From LMUY01 sp965199095 (GTDB taxonomy: Bacteria; Pseudomonadota; Alphaproteobacteria; Acetobacterales; Acetobacteraceae): a stretch of 64,000 nucleotides of DNA. Location: the NCBI GenBank assembly GCA_965199095.1, contig CBDAQM010000007.1, forward strand, positions 310,001 to 374,000, given 5' to 3'. Position numbers and translations under genes: made by a program. Under the pieces are notes generated by a model. It was not told where the DNA came from, did not search any database, and saw nothing but the letters and a program-made list of their open reading frames with translations. Below are positions 24,604 to 32,542 of this stretch, in pieces (the stretch's first letter is position 1; each line of letters opens with the position of its first letter).

Positions 24604-25368
24604 TCATGGCCCGGGCGGCATGTCCAGTGCCGGGACGCCGAACCATCGCACGTAGGCCTGCTCCGCGAGGGCGACGGCGGCATAGAGCGCGAGCCCGATC
24701 AGGCAGAGCAGCACAAGCGCCCCGAACATGAGCGCCGTCTCACCGATGGAGGACGCGAAGAGGATGATGTAGCCGAGGCCGCCCTGCGCCGTTACGAACT
24801 CGCCGATGGTGACGCCGAGGAGGATCATCGTCGCCGCGACCTTCAACCCCGCGAACAGATGCGGCAGGGCGTAGGGCAGGCGTATGCGCACCACTTCCTG
24901 CAACCGGCTGGCACCCAGGGAGGCGCACAGCCGCAACACGTTGCGGTCGGCCGACAGCAGCCCGGCGACGCCGGCGATCGTGACGGGGAACAGGGCCAGG
25001 AAAACCGAGAACGCCAGCCGGCACGGCGTCCCGGTGCCGAGCCAGACGATGAAGAGCGGGGCGAGCGCGATCTTCGGCACGATCTGCATCGCGAGCAGAT
25101 ACGGCATCACGGCCCCCCGCAGCAGCCCGGAGGACGCGATCAAGGCGGCGAGGACAACGCCGATCACGGTCGCGGCGGCAAACCCTTCGAGCGTTTCCGC
25201 AGCCGTGATGGCGACATGCGGCGACAAGATTCCGGCGTGGGCGAAGATCGAGGCCGCTATCGCCGAGGGTGGGACGAGCACCGCTGGCGAGACGCCCAGC
25301 AGCGTCACGCCCGCCTCCCACGCCGCCAGCACGGCGACGGCCACCAGCAGCGGCGAGAGCCAGCGCAT
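24604..25368 (-). CDS. ABC transporter permease (SsuC/TauC type), distal copy
   Basis: A 254-residue inner-membrane permease beginning MRWLSPLLVAVAVLAAWEAG. It has six hydrophobic helices and the BPD-family EAA loop (ASLGASRLQEVVRIRLPYAL). The IVPKIALAPLFIVWLGTG segment is typical of the SsuC/TauC/ThiX-like branch. Its ATG overlaps the stop of the preceding permease gene by one base (TGATG). Having two different permeases in the unit suggests a heterodimeric pore. The longer open frame upstream lies inside the neighbour. Confidence 0.91.
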   Translation of the reverse strand: MRWLSPLLVAVAVLAAWEAGVTLLGVSPAVLVPPSAIAASIFAHAGILSPHVAITAAETLEGFAAATVIGVVLAALIASSGLLRGAVMPYLLAMQIVPKIALAPLFIVWLGTGTPCRLAFSVFLALFPVTIAGVAGLLSADRNVLRLCASLGASRLQEVVRIRLPYALPHLFAGLKVAATMILLGVTIGEFVTAQGGLGYIILFASSIGETALMFGALVLLCLIGLALYAAVALAEQAYVRWFGVPALDMPPGP

Positions 25369-26123
25369 CAGGCCGCGTGCTCCGCCATGATGCGCCGGAC
25401 GGCGGTTTCGGCCAGCACGACGACGCCATAGAGCGCGGCGCCGGCCAGGCAGAGCAGTGCCAGCGCGGCGAAGATCAGCGGTGTGTCGGACACGGCGGCG
25501 GCGTTCAGGATGGCGTAGCCGATGCCGGACTGGGCCGACAGGAACTCGGCCACCGTGGCGCCGGTGAACGCCATGGTGGCCGCGACCTTCGCGCCCGCGA
25601 ACACGTAGGACGCGGCGCCGGGCGCGCGCAGGTGCCAGAACACCTGCCAACGCGTCGCCCGGCAGGCGAGCAGCAACTGCAACGCAGAGCGGTCCACCCG
25701 GAGGAAGCCGGTCAGGGCGCCGATCGCGATCGGGAACACGCTGAGGACCATCGCGAAGGCAACGCGCGAGGACCAGCCGAGCCCGAACCATGTGATGAAC
25801 AAAGGCCCGAGCGCCACCTTTGGCACGAGCTGGAACAGCACGAGATGCGGCTGCAGCGCTCGCCGGGCCGCCGGCCGCATGGCCATCAGCGCGGCCGCCG
25901 CAAGCCCGCACACGAGGGCCAGCGCAAAGGCCGCGACGGCCTCACCGGAGGTCACGGCGCTATCCGCCAGCAGCGAAGGCCACTCGGCCGCCAGCCGCCG
26001 GGCGACATCGACGGGCGCCGGCAGCAGGACTTTCGGCACGGCCCACGCGCTGACCACCGTCTGCCATGCGAGCAAGCCCATGCCCATGGCGGCCAAGGGC
26101 AGCGCCGCGGGCACCAGCCTCAC
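25368..26123 (-). CDS. ABC transporter permease (SsuC/TauC type), proximal copy
   Basis: A 251-residue permease starting at a GTG that overlaps the ATPase gene stop (GTGA), giving VRLVPAALPLAAMGMGLLAW. It contains VPKVALGPLFITWFGLGWSS and the EAA-like loop CRATRWQVFWHLRAPGAASY. It is a paralogue of the next gene and would form the second half of the pore. The overlap with the ATPase gene upstream and the TGATG junction downstream point to tight translational coupling. Confidence 0.9.
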   Translation of the reverse strand: MRLVPAALPLAAMGMGLLAWQTVVSAWAVPKVLLPAPVDVARRLAAEWPSLLADSAVTSGEAVAAFALALVCGLAAAALMAMRPAARRALQPHLVLFQLVPKVALGPLFITWFGLGWSSRVAFAMVLSVFPIAIGALTGFLRVDRSALQLLLACRATRWQVFWHLRAPGAASYVFAGAKVAATMAFTGATVAEFLSAQSGIGYAILNAAAVSDTPLIFAALALLCLAGAALYGVVVLAETAVRRIMAEHAA

Positions 26124-26902
26124 GCGGGAAGCTGGGACGACCCGCTCGCCACTGCCGCGCGGAGATGGGAGCACAGGGCGGCGAACTCCGGCAGGTCGGC
26201 GACGGAGCGGGCGCGGGGGCGTGGGAACGGGATGGCAAGGTTCTCGGTGATGCGGGACGGGCGCCGGCCCATGACCAGCACCCGGTCCGCCAGTAGCACG
26301 GCTTCGCGGATGCTGTGGGTGATGAACAGGGAGGATTTCGCGTGCCCTTGCGACAGGTCCAGCAGCAGGTCGCCCATGTCGTCGCGGGTGATGGCGTCGA
26401 GCGCGCTGAACGGCTCGTCCATCAGCAGGATGTCGGTGTCGTGGATTAGCGCACGGCAGATTGCGACGCGCTGCCGCATGCCGCCCGACAGTTCGTGCGG
26501 CTTCTTGGCCTCGAACCCGTCCAGCCCGACCGTCGCCAGCAACTCCTGCGCCCGGGAGCGATAGGCCGCCCGGGGCTTGCGGGCGATGATGACGGGCATC
26601 AGCACGTTGTCCAGCACCGTCAGCCAGGGCAGCAGGGTCGAGTCCTGGAACATGATGCCGGTGCGCGTGCGCGGCCCGCGGAGGGCTTCGCCATCGACCA
26701 CGATCTCCCCCCGGGTCGGCCGCTCCAGGCCGGCGCACATCATCAGCAGCGTGCTCTTGCCGCAGCCACTCGGCCCCAGCACGGCGACGAACTCGCCTCG
26801 CGCCACCTGGAGGCTCAAATCCTGCACGGCCTCCAGCGGGCCGTTACGCGTGTGGTAGGTCTTGCCCACGCCCGCCACGCGGATCGCCGGAGTGCTATCC
26901 AC
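26120..26902 (-). CDS. ABC transporter ATP-binding protein (SsuB/TauB type)
   Basis: A 260-residue ATPase of the nitrate/sulfonate/taurine-like importers. It has Walker A GPSGCGKSTLL, Q-loop MFQDSTLLPWLTVLDNV, signature LSGGMRQRVAI, Walker B ILLMDEPFSALD and switch LFITHSIREAVLLADR. Length is standard. It is followed by two permease genes and preceded by the binding-protein gene, which completes the transporter. Confidence 0.93.
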   Translation of the reverse strand: MDSTPAIRVAGVGKTYHTRNGPLEAVQDLSLQVARGEFVAVLGPSGCGKSTLLMMCAGLERPTRGEIVVDGEALRGPRTRTGIMFQDSTLLPWLTVLDNVLMPVIIARKPRAAYRSRAQELLATVGLDGFEAKKPHELSGGMRQRVAICRALIHDTDILLMDEPFSALDAITRDDMGDLLLDLSQGHAKSSLFITHSIREAVLLADRVLVMGRRPSRITENLAIPFPRPRARSVADLPEFAALCSHLRAAVASGSSQLPA

Positions 26903-26923
26903 GCCGTAGCGGGCCAGTGCCGT

Positions 26924-28000
26924 TCACGACAGCAAGGAACGGAACTCGGCCGCGGAGGCTTGAGCCTGATCCCACTCGGCTTGCGTCAGGCTGACGGCTC
27001 CGAGGAACTCGTTGGTCATCGGCTGCAGCGGTGGCTTGTCGCCGGGTGCGGCCAAGGTGTGCATCACGAGACCCGTCATCGTCGCGAAGGTGGCCGGGTC
27101 GATATAGCCGAGCGGGTGGCCATGTGCGGACGGGTCGAGCATGGCGACCTGGAACAGGCCGATGCCGAGCCGGGCCTGCTCGGTGCCCTTGGCGGCCAGA
27201 CCAATCTCCGGCACCGCTTTCAGGAACGTCTTGAGCGCGGCCTCCGGCTCCAACAGGACGTGCCTGGCCGCCTGCATCAGCCCGGTCGTGACGGCTCGGA
27301 CGGTCTCCGGTTCCTGCGTGAGGCGAGCGGCCTGCGTCATGAGCATATTGCCGTAGAAGTGCAGCCCCACCTGGCTGAACAGCAGCGTGCGGATGGGCAC
27401 GCCCAGGGCATTGAAGGTGGGCACCAGCGTCGGCGCGAGACCGCTCACGGCGTCCACGCGCTGCTGCGCGAGCAGGCTGTTGCGCACGTTGGGATCGGCC
27501 AGGACGACGTCGACCTTCGCGAAGTCGATGCCCGCCGCCGCGGCGTAGGCCGGGAGGAAGGGATATTCGCCGGACGACGCGGTAGAACCGAGCTTGCGGC
27601 CCTCCAGGTCCTTCGGCGTGGCGATAGGGCCGTCCTTCCGCACCGCCACGCCCATCATGGCGTCGTAGCTGCAGCATGCGATCTGCACCAGCGGCAGCTC
27701 CTTCGCGGCCTGCTGCAACCCGGCGGATGCGACGGACATGCCGAAGTCGAACCGGCCCGCCCCGATCGCCTGCGCGGCGGTGGTGGAGCCGGACCCGCGC
27801 GAGACGGCGACGTCCAGCCCGAGGTCGGACCAGTAGCCGTTCGCCTTGGCGATGAAGGCGATCATGTTGGCACCCTCCGGCACCCAGGGGAGCGTGAAAC
27901 TCACCTGCTTGGCAGCGCGGGCGCGGCGTGGGCGCGCCGTCAACAGCACGGCCGCCGTGGCCAGTCCGATCGTCGCACGCCGGGTCAGGGTGGGTGTCAT
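26924..28000 (-). CDS. NMT1/SsuA-type ABC transporter substrate-binding protein
   Basis: A 358-residue periplasmic receptor. The N-terminus MTPTLTRRATIGLATAAVLL is a twin-arginine-like signal ending near ARAAKQ. The mature part shows VSFTLPWVPEGANMIAFIAK-ANGYW and the AAQAIGAGRFDFGMS block of the NMT1/THI5-like family, which includes receptors for sulfonates, pyrimidines and aromatic amides. The ligand is not predictable. The RidA, nitroreductase and amidohydrolase neighbours favour a nitrogen-containing organic compound over a sulfonate. About 150 bases separate it from the RidA gene. Confidence 0.9.
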   Translation of the reverse strand: MTPTLTRRATIGLATAAVLLTARPRRARAAKQVSFTLPWVPEGANMIAFIAKANGYWSDLGLDVAVSRGSGSTTAAQAIGAGRFDFGMSVASAGLQQAAKELPLVQIACCSYDAMMGVAVRKDGPIATPKDLEGRKLGSTASSGEYPFLPAYAAAAGIDFAKVDVVLADPNVRNSLLAQQRVDAVSGLAPTLVPTFNALGVPIRTLLFSQVGLHFYGNMLMTQAARLTQEPETVRAVTTGLMQAARHVLLEPEAALKTFLKAVPEIGLAAKGTEQARLGIGLFQVAMLDPSAHGHPLGYIDPATFATMTGLVMHTLAAPGDKPPLQPMTNEFLGAVSLTQAEWDQAQASAAEFRSLLS

Positions 28001-28153
28001 GGGCGCGGCCTCACTGGCGTTCAGGCATCGGCGAGGGTGCCCTCGGTGGCGGAGTTTTGCCGAAGCGTTGCCGACGTGAAGGCAAGCGCTGTGCCAGCGT
28101 TGGAACCGTCGCTTGCGTCCTCGGCCGCGTCAAGCGGTGCTGTGCTGCCAACG

Positions 28154-28549
28154 CTAGCGGCGGCAGGCGATCATGTCGATCTCGACGATGCCGCCGCGCG
28201 CCAGGCCTGTCACGCCCACGGTGGTGCGCGCGGGCAAGCGATCGGAAGCGAAGTAGGTGGCATAGATTGCGTTGAACGCCGCGTAGTCGCCCTTGAAATC
28301 GGTCAGGAAGACGCGCAGGCACAGCACGTCCGCGAAGGACGAGCCAGCGCCTTCCAGCGCGCGGCGAAGATTGTCCATCACCTTGTGCGTCTGCGCCTCG
28401 ATCCCGGCGGGCGGCGGCAAGGTATCGTCGTCCGGGTCGGTCGCGAGCTGCCCGGTGACGAACAGCCAGCCGTCCTTCTCCACGACATGGCTGTAGGGCG
28501 CCACCGGCTTGGGGGCACCGGGGATGAGGTGGAAGATCGCGTCAGGCAT
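28154..28549 (-). CDS. RidA family protein (enamine/imine deaminase)
   Basis: A 131-residue protein of the RidA/YjgF/UK114 family, small trimeric enzymes that hydrolyse reactive enamine/imine intermediates to ketones and ammonia. It starts MPDAIFHLIPGAPKPVAPYS and shows GWLFVTGQLATDP, the helix THKVMDNLRRALEGAG, and LPARTTVGVTGLARGGIVE with the conserved substrate-binding arginine. The ATG at 28549 overlaps the upstream ATPase gene by eight bases; the longer frame is not used. Its presence in a transport and catabolic operon suggests that an imine is formed during substrate breakdown. Confidence 0.92.
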   Translation of the reverse strand: MPDAIFHLIPGAPKPVAPYSHVVEKDGWLFVTGQLATDPDDDTLPPPAGIEAQTHKVMDNLRRALEGAGSSFADVLCLRVFLTDFKGDYAAFNAIYATYFASDRLPARTTVGVTGLARGGIVEIDMIACRR

Positions 28550-29339
28550 GATGTGTCTCTCCGTTGCGGTCGGACTGGGTCGCGGCGGCGTAGCGCAGCA
28601 GGAACTGGCGGGCGCGGTCGGTGCGGGGCTGGCCGAAGAACTCACCCGGCGTTCCCGTCTCGACGATGCGGCCGTGGTCGATGAACACGATGCGGTTGGC
28701 GGCCTCCCGCGCGAAACCCATCTCGTGCGTGACGACCACCATCGTCATTCCCTCCGCGGCCAGTTCGCGCATCACCAGCAGCACCTCGCCCACCAGCTCC
28801 GGGTCGAGCGCGCTGGTCGGTTCGTCGAACAGGACGAGGTCGGGTTTCATCGCCAGCGCGCGGGCGATGCCGACGCGCTGCTTCTGCCCTCCGGACAGAC
28901 GCGCGGGGAACGCATCGGCCCGCCCCGCCAGTCCCACTTTGCCCAGTAACGCCCGTGCCTCCGCCTCCACCTCCGCACGGGGGCGGCGCTGAACGTGGAG
29001 GGGGGCCGCCATGACGTTGCCGAGCACCGTCAGATGCGGCCACAGCGCGAAATGCTGGAACACGAACCCCATGCGCGTTCGCATGCGCGACAGGGCGGCA
29101 TCCCCCATGCGGATGTTGCCGCCCTGCATCATCCCGACCCGCTCGCCCGCCAGCCGGACCACCCCGGCGTCCGGCGTCTCCAGCCAGTTCAGGCACCGCA
29201 GCAGGGTCGACTTGCCGGAGCCGGACGGGCCCAGGATGCACATCGTCTCGCCCCGGTGCACCTGGAGGTCGATGCCGTCCAGCACGCGCTGGCCGTTGAA
29301 GCTCTTGGTCAGCCCCGCGGCCTCGAGCACGGCTGTCAT
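28542..29339 (-). CDS. Polar amino-acid ABC transporter ATP-binding protein (GlnQ/HisP type)
   Basis: A 265-residue ATPase with Walker A GPSGSGKSTLLRC, the GlnQ-type NWLETPDAG, Q-loop FVFQHFALWPHLTVLGNV, signature LSGGQKQRVGIARAL, Walker B LVLFDEPTSALDPELV and switch VVVTHEMGFAREAA. The ...HEMGFAREAANR stretch is diagnostic of the polar amino-acid branch. It lies 22 bases downstream of the permease gene and overlaps ridA. Confidence 0.94.
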   Translation of the reverse strand: MTAVLEAAGLTKSFNGQRVLDGIDLQVHRGETMCILGPSGSGKSTLLRCLNWLETPDAGVVRLAGERVGMMQGGNIRMGDAALSRMRTRMGFVFQHFALWPHLTVLGNVMAAPLHVQRRPRAEVEAEARALLGKVGLAGRADAFPARLSGGQKQRVGIARALAMKPDLVLFDEPTSALDPELVGEVLLVMRELAAEGMTMVVVTHEMGFAREAANRIVFIDHGRIVETGTPGEFFGQPRTDRARQFLLRYAAATQSDRNGETHHA

Positions 29340-29361
29340 TGGCGCAGCTCCGCCGCGACGG

Positions 29362-30018
29362 TCATCGGCGCAGCTCCGCCCGGGTGCCGATCACCGCCAC
29401 CATCCGCTCGACCGCCAGGCACATCAGCCAATACAGCATCAGGGCCGAGAGGAAGGAGGCGAACGGCAGGAAGTATTTCGCCTGGATCACGGTCGCCGCG
29501 TGGGTCAGCTCCTCCACCGTGATGATGGTCAGGAACGCCGTGTCCTTGATGATCTGGATCACCTGGTTGCCGATCATCGGCGCGGCCGCGAAGACGACCG
29601 GCGGCAGGATGACGCGGCGGAACAGCCCCAGCCCATGGAAGCCGCAGGCATACCCGGCCTCAATGGTTTCCGCGGGGAGGCTGCGCCAGGCGCCGCGGAT
29701 CAGCTCGGCCATGTAGGCGGTGTTGTAGACCGCGAGCGCGATCAGACCGGACTGCCAGCTGTTGAAGTCGAGCCCGATCGAGGGCAGGCCGTAATAGATG
29801 ATGTAGGCGAACAACAGGAACGGCACGCAGCGCATCGCGTCCACCAGCACGCTGCTCACCCAGCCGATGCCGCCCCGGCGGGACATAAGGGCCATGGCCA
29901 GGAGGGCCCCGAGGACAAGGGAGATCACGGCCGACACGACCGTGAGCCAGACGGTCTGCAGCGCTCCGTCCAGCATCAGCCCGCGGGCCTGCCAGACGAT
30001 GGCGAACTGGTCCAGCAT
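29362..30018 (-). CDS. Polar amino-acid ABC transporter permease (HisM/GlnP type), second copy
   Basis: A 218-residue permease starting MLDQFAIVWQARGLMLDGAL. It has the N-terminal GALQTVWLTVVSAVISLVLG helix and the family signature YMAELIRGAWRSLPAETIEA, followed by the EAA-like G-x-F-R-R-V-I-L-P-P. Its ATG overlaps the previous permease stop by one base (TGATG). It would pair with that permease as the heterodimeric pore. Confidence 0.92.
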   Translation of the reverse strand: MLDQFAIVWQARGLMLDGALQTVWLTVVSAVISLVLGALLAMALMSRRGGIGWVSSVLVDAMRCVPFLLFAYIIYYGLPSIGLDFNSWQSGLIALAVYNTAYMAELIRGAWRSLPAETIEAGYACGFHGLGLFRRVILPPVVFAAAPMIGNQVIQIIKDTAFLTIITVEELTHAATVIQAKYFLPFASFLSALMLYWLMCLAVERMVAVIGTRAELRR

Positions 30019-30659
30019 CACGCCATGGCTCGCCGGCGGTGGCGCTCGGTCATGCGCTGGGCCAGCACGACCATGAACACGATGAGGCTGTACAGGACCA
30101 GGGCCGCGGCGAACGGCGGCAGCGGTTCGTAGGTGTTGGAGCCGATGCGAACGGCGGCCCGAGTGATGTCCACCACGCCCAGCACGGCCACGGCCGGGCT
30201 CGCCTTCACCAGCAGCGTCATCTCGTTGACCAGCGCCGGGGTGGCCGTCCGGATCACCTGCGGCAGGACAACCCGGCGCAGGCGCGTCCGGGCCGGCATG
30301 CCGACGGACTTGGCGGCATCGATCTGCTCCGGCGGAAAATCGTTCAGGGCGGCCCGCCAGATCTCGCAGTTGAACGCGCAGGTGGACAGGGTCAGCGTCA
30401 CGATAGCGGCGGGAATGGGGTCGATCGAGAGGCCGATGCCGGGCAGCGCGAAGAACACCAGCAGGCCGAGCGTCACGGCGGGCGCGGCGCGCAGCAGGCT
30501 GACGATGACGGCGACGAACCGGTCGAGCACGGGGACACGGGCCCAGCGCACCAGCGCCAGGCCGAGCCCGATCGGCAAACCCGCAGAGACGGCCACCAGC
30601 GAGAGCGCCACCGTCGTGACGGCGCCCTTGAACAGGCTGATCCAATCGCCCCACGTCAA
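30018..30659 (-). CDS. Polar amino-acid ABC transporter permease (HisQ/GltJ type), first copy
   Basis: A 213-residue permease, MTWGDWISLFKGAVTTVALS, with five or six hydrophobic segments. Its EAA-type region FNCEIWRAALNDFPPEQIDA is followed by AKSVGMPARTRLRRVVLPQV. Only three bases separate it from the substrate-binding-protein stop, which supports one transcript for all four transporter genes. Confidence 0.92.
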   Translation of the reverse strand: MTWGDWISLFKGAVTTVALSLVAVSAGLPIGLGLALVRWARVPVLDRFVAVIVSLLRAAPAVTLGLLVFFALPGIGLSIDPIPAAIVTLTLSTCAFNCEIWRAALNDFPPEQIDAAKSVGMPARTRLRRVVLPQVIRTATPALVNEMTLLVKASPAVAVLGVVDITRAAVRIGSNTYEPLPPFAAALVLYSLIVFMVVLAQRMTERHRRRAMA

Positions 30660-30662
30660 ACC

Positions 30663-31484
30663 CTAGGTGACCGTAAAGCTCTCGGGCATGTCCTCGAACG
30701 ACTGGCCGAACCATTCCTTCTGCAGGCGGTACATCTCGCCGTTCTTGCGCTGCGCGATCAGGAAGTCGTTGAGGAAGGCGAGCACGCTCGCGTTCCCCTT
30801 CTTCACCGCCCAGGCGATGTAGGTCTTGGCCGCGACCGGCTGGCCGAGCGTGAATACGCCGGGCTTCTCCTTCAGCAGCAGGTTCAGGTTGATCACGGTG
30901 TTCGTCACGTAATCGGTGCGGCCGAGGGCGAGGTCCTGGTACGCCTCGGGGTAGGAGACGTACTGCGTGACCTTGCCGAGCTTGCCGCCATCCTTGGCCA
31001 GCATGGCCTCGAGCTGCGGCAGGGCCTGGAGCATGGCGCTGCCGGCCTGCACGCCCACGGTCTTGCCGCTCAGGTCCTTGATGCCGTTGATGCTCGAATC
31101 CTTGCTGCGCTTGACGTAGTAGATCGTGGCGTCCGAGACGGGGCTGCAGAAGTCCAGGAAGGCTTCGCGCTCCTTCGTGATCAGGGCCGCGGTGACGGCG
31201 GCGTCGTATTTGCCGGTGTCGACGCCGGGCAGCAGGCCGGTCCAGGGGATGATCGCCTGGTCGATCTTGAACGGCGCGGTCTTGCGCAGGATCGCCAGCA
31301 GCTCGGTGTCGAAGCCAGTGGGCGTGCCGTCCTTCACGAACTCGAACGGGCGGTAGTCGTCCTCGGTGGCCACCGCCATGGTGCCTCGCTTCTTGATCTC
31401 GTCCAAGGTCGCGGCGACGCTGATCCGGGGCAGCAGGGCGGCTGCGGCTGCGGTTCCGATGATCGTGCGGCGTGTCAGGTCCAT
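30663..31484 (-). CDS. Polar amino-acid ABC transporter substrate-binding protein (SBP family 3)
   Basis: A 273-residue periplasmic receptor. The signal MDLTRRTIIGTAAAAALLPR has a twin-arginine-like pair and cleaves near SVAA. The mature start TLDEIKKRGTMAVATEDDYR-PFEF and GTPTGFDTELLAIL are classic for amino-acid/opine receptors. The open frame extends upstream to 31691 through non-family sequence, so the ATG at 31484 is preferred. It follows the nitroreductase gene by about 37 bases. Confidence 0.93.
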   Translation of the reverse strand: MDLTRRTIIGTAAAAALLPRISVAATLDEIKKRGTMAVATEDDYRPFEFVKDGTPTGFDTELLAILRKTAPFKIDQAIIPWTGLLPGVDTGKYDAAVTAALITKEREAFLDFCSPVSDATIYYVKRSKDSSINGIKDLSGKTVGVQAGSAMLQALPQLEAMLAKDGGKLGKVTQYVSYPEAYQDLALGRTDYVTNTVINLNLLLKEKPGVFTLGQPVAAKTYIAWAVKKGNASVLAFLNDFLIAQRKNGEMYRLQKEWFGQSFEDMPESFTVT

Positions 31485-31521
31485 CGTAAGCCTCCAGGGG
31501 GTGGATGAGCGGGGAGTGGGC

Positions 31522-32361
31522 TCAGGGAAAGGTGAAGCCCCGTTTGACGAGCCAGGGCGGGAAGGCGGCACCCTCGCCCTGGGCGGATTGCCGCGCCTTG
31601 TCTTCGGACCAGCCGTAGTCGTCGGCGTAGCCGAACCGCGACGGCGCACGCTGCTTCGCCCGCGGGGTCGGGTTGCGCGCCTCGCGGGCATGGTCGTAGC
31701 CGCGGACTTGGTCGGCGAGGCCGCTATCGTCGTAGCGGTCCACGTGCAGGCTCGTCGCGGTCGGCAGCCGCATGCTCAAATGCCCGGCGCCGGCCGGCCA
31801 GCCGACGCACAGCCCGGCGACCGGGAACACCTTGTCCGGCAGGCCCAGCACCTCGCCGACCATTTCGGCCTCGTTGCGCAGGACACTGATCGGGCAGCAG
31901 CCAAGGCCCGCACTTTCGGCCGCAAGGATGAAGGTCTGCAGCGCCAAGGCCGCATCCACCGCCGCGTTGAAAAAGCCCTCCAGGATGCCGTTGTCCTGGG
32001 GGTGGCCACGGACATCCCCGATCCGCTCCAGCCGGCGCGCGTCGCCGAGGAACACCAGGAAGACAGGGGATGCCCCGATCCAAGGCATGGCGGGGAATGG
32101 AGCGGCCAACGCCGCACGCTTGGCCGCATCCCGCACCTGCAAGACCGACGCCTGCTGGTAATCGGACTTCGCCGAAGCCGACAGCGCGGCCCGGCACAGA
32201 AGCCCGATCAGCGCGTCCGGGACCGGGCGGTCGGCGTAGGCACGATGCGTGCGCCGGGCCAGGATCTGCGCCACGGCCGGCATGTCGGGAAGCTGGGCCC
32301 AGGCCGGATCGGGTGCCTCGCCGAAGCGGTCGACCACCAGAGCCGCGTAGTCGATCTCCAT
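31522..32361 (-). CDS. Nitroreductase family flavoprotein
   Basis: A 279-residue FMN-dependent oxidoreductase. It starts MEIDYAALVVDRFGEAPDPA and has the FMN-binding RRTHRAYADRPVPDALIGLL, the mid-protein AALALQTFILAAESAGLGCC-PISVLRN and PVAGLCVGWPAG, all standard nitroreductase blocks. A C-terminal extension (about residues 215-279, YDHAREARNPTPRAKQR...) resembles the NfsA-like branch with its 'W-S-E-D-K-A' end. It is the first gene of the ten-gene minus-strand unit and faces the amidohydrolase gene across about 180 bases. Natural substrates could be flavins, nitro groups or N-heterocycles. Confidence 0.88.
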   Translation of the reverse strand: MEIDYAALVVDRFGEAPDPAWAQLPDMPAVAQILARRTHRAYADRPVPDALIGLLCRAALSASAKSDYQQASVLQVRDAAKRAALAAPFPAMPWIGASPVFLVFLGDARRLERIGDVRGHPQDNGILEGFFNAAVDAALALQTFILAAESAGLGCCPISVLRNEAEMVGEVLGLPDKVFPVAGLCVGWPAGAGHLSMRLPTATSLHVDRYDDSGLADQVRGYDHAREARNPTPRAKQRAPSRFGYADDYGWSEDKARQSAQGEGAAFPPWLVKRGFTFP

Positions 32362-32542
32362 CGTGCGGTCGTCCTCACGTGACGGGCTGTTGTGCCGACT
32401 ATTCAGACACCTGTTGTGACAGCCTACATGCAAACGATGTGCCAGCAGCCGCGAACACCGTCACGCCGATCGGCGTCGGAACGAAGCCCGTTGAACGCGT
32501 AGGGAGCAGCCGTTACGGTTGGCGGCGGCGCAGGAGAGAAAG

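Noticed and set aside
24217..25431. A 404-residue plus-strand open frame beginning in the LeuC-type fragment
   Set aside because: Only the first 70 or so residues have family sense. The rest is the antisense of the SsuC-type permease genes.
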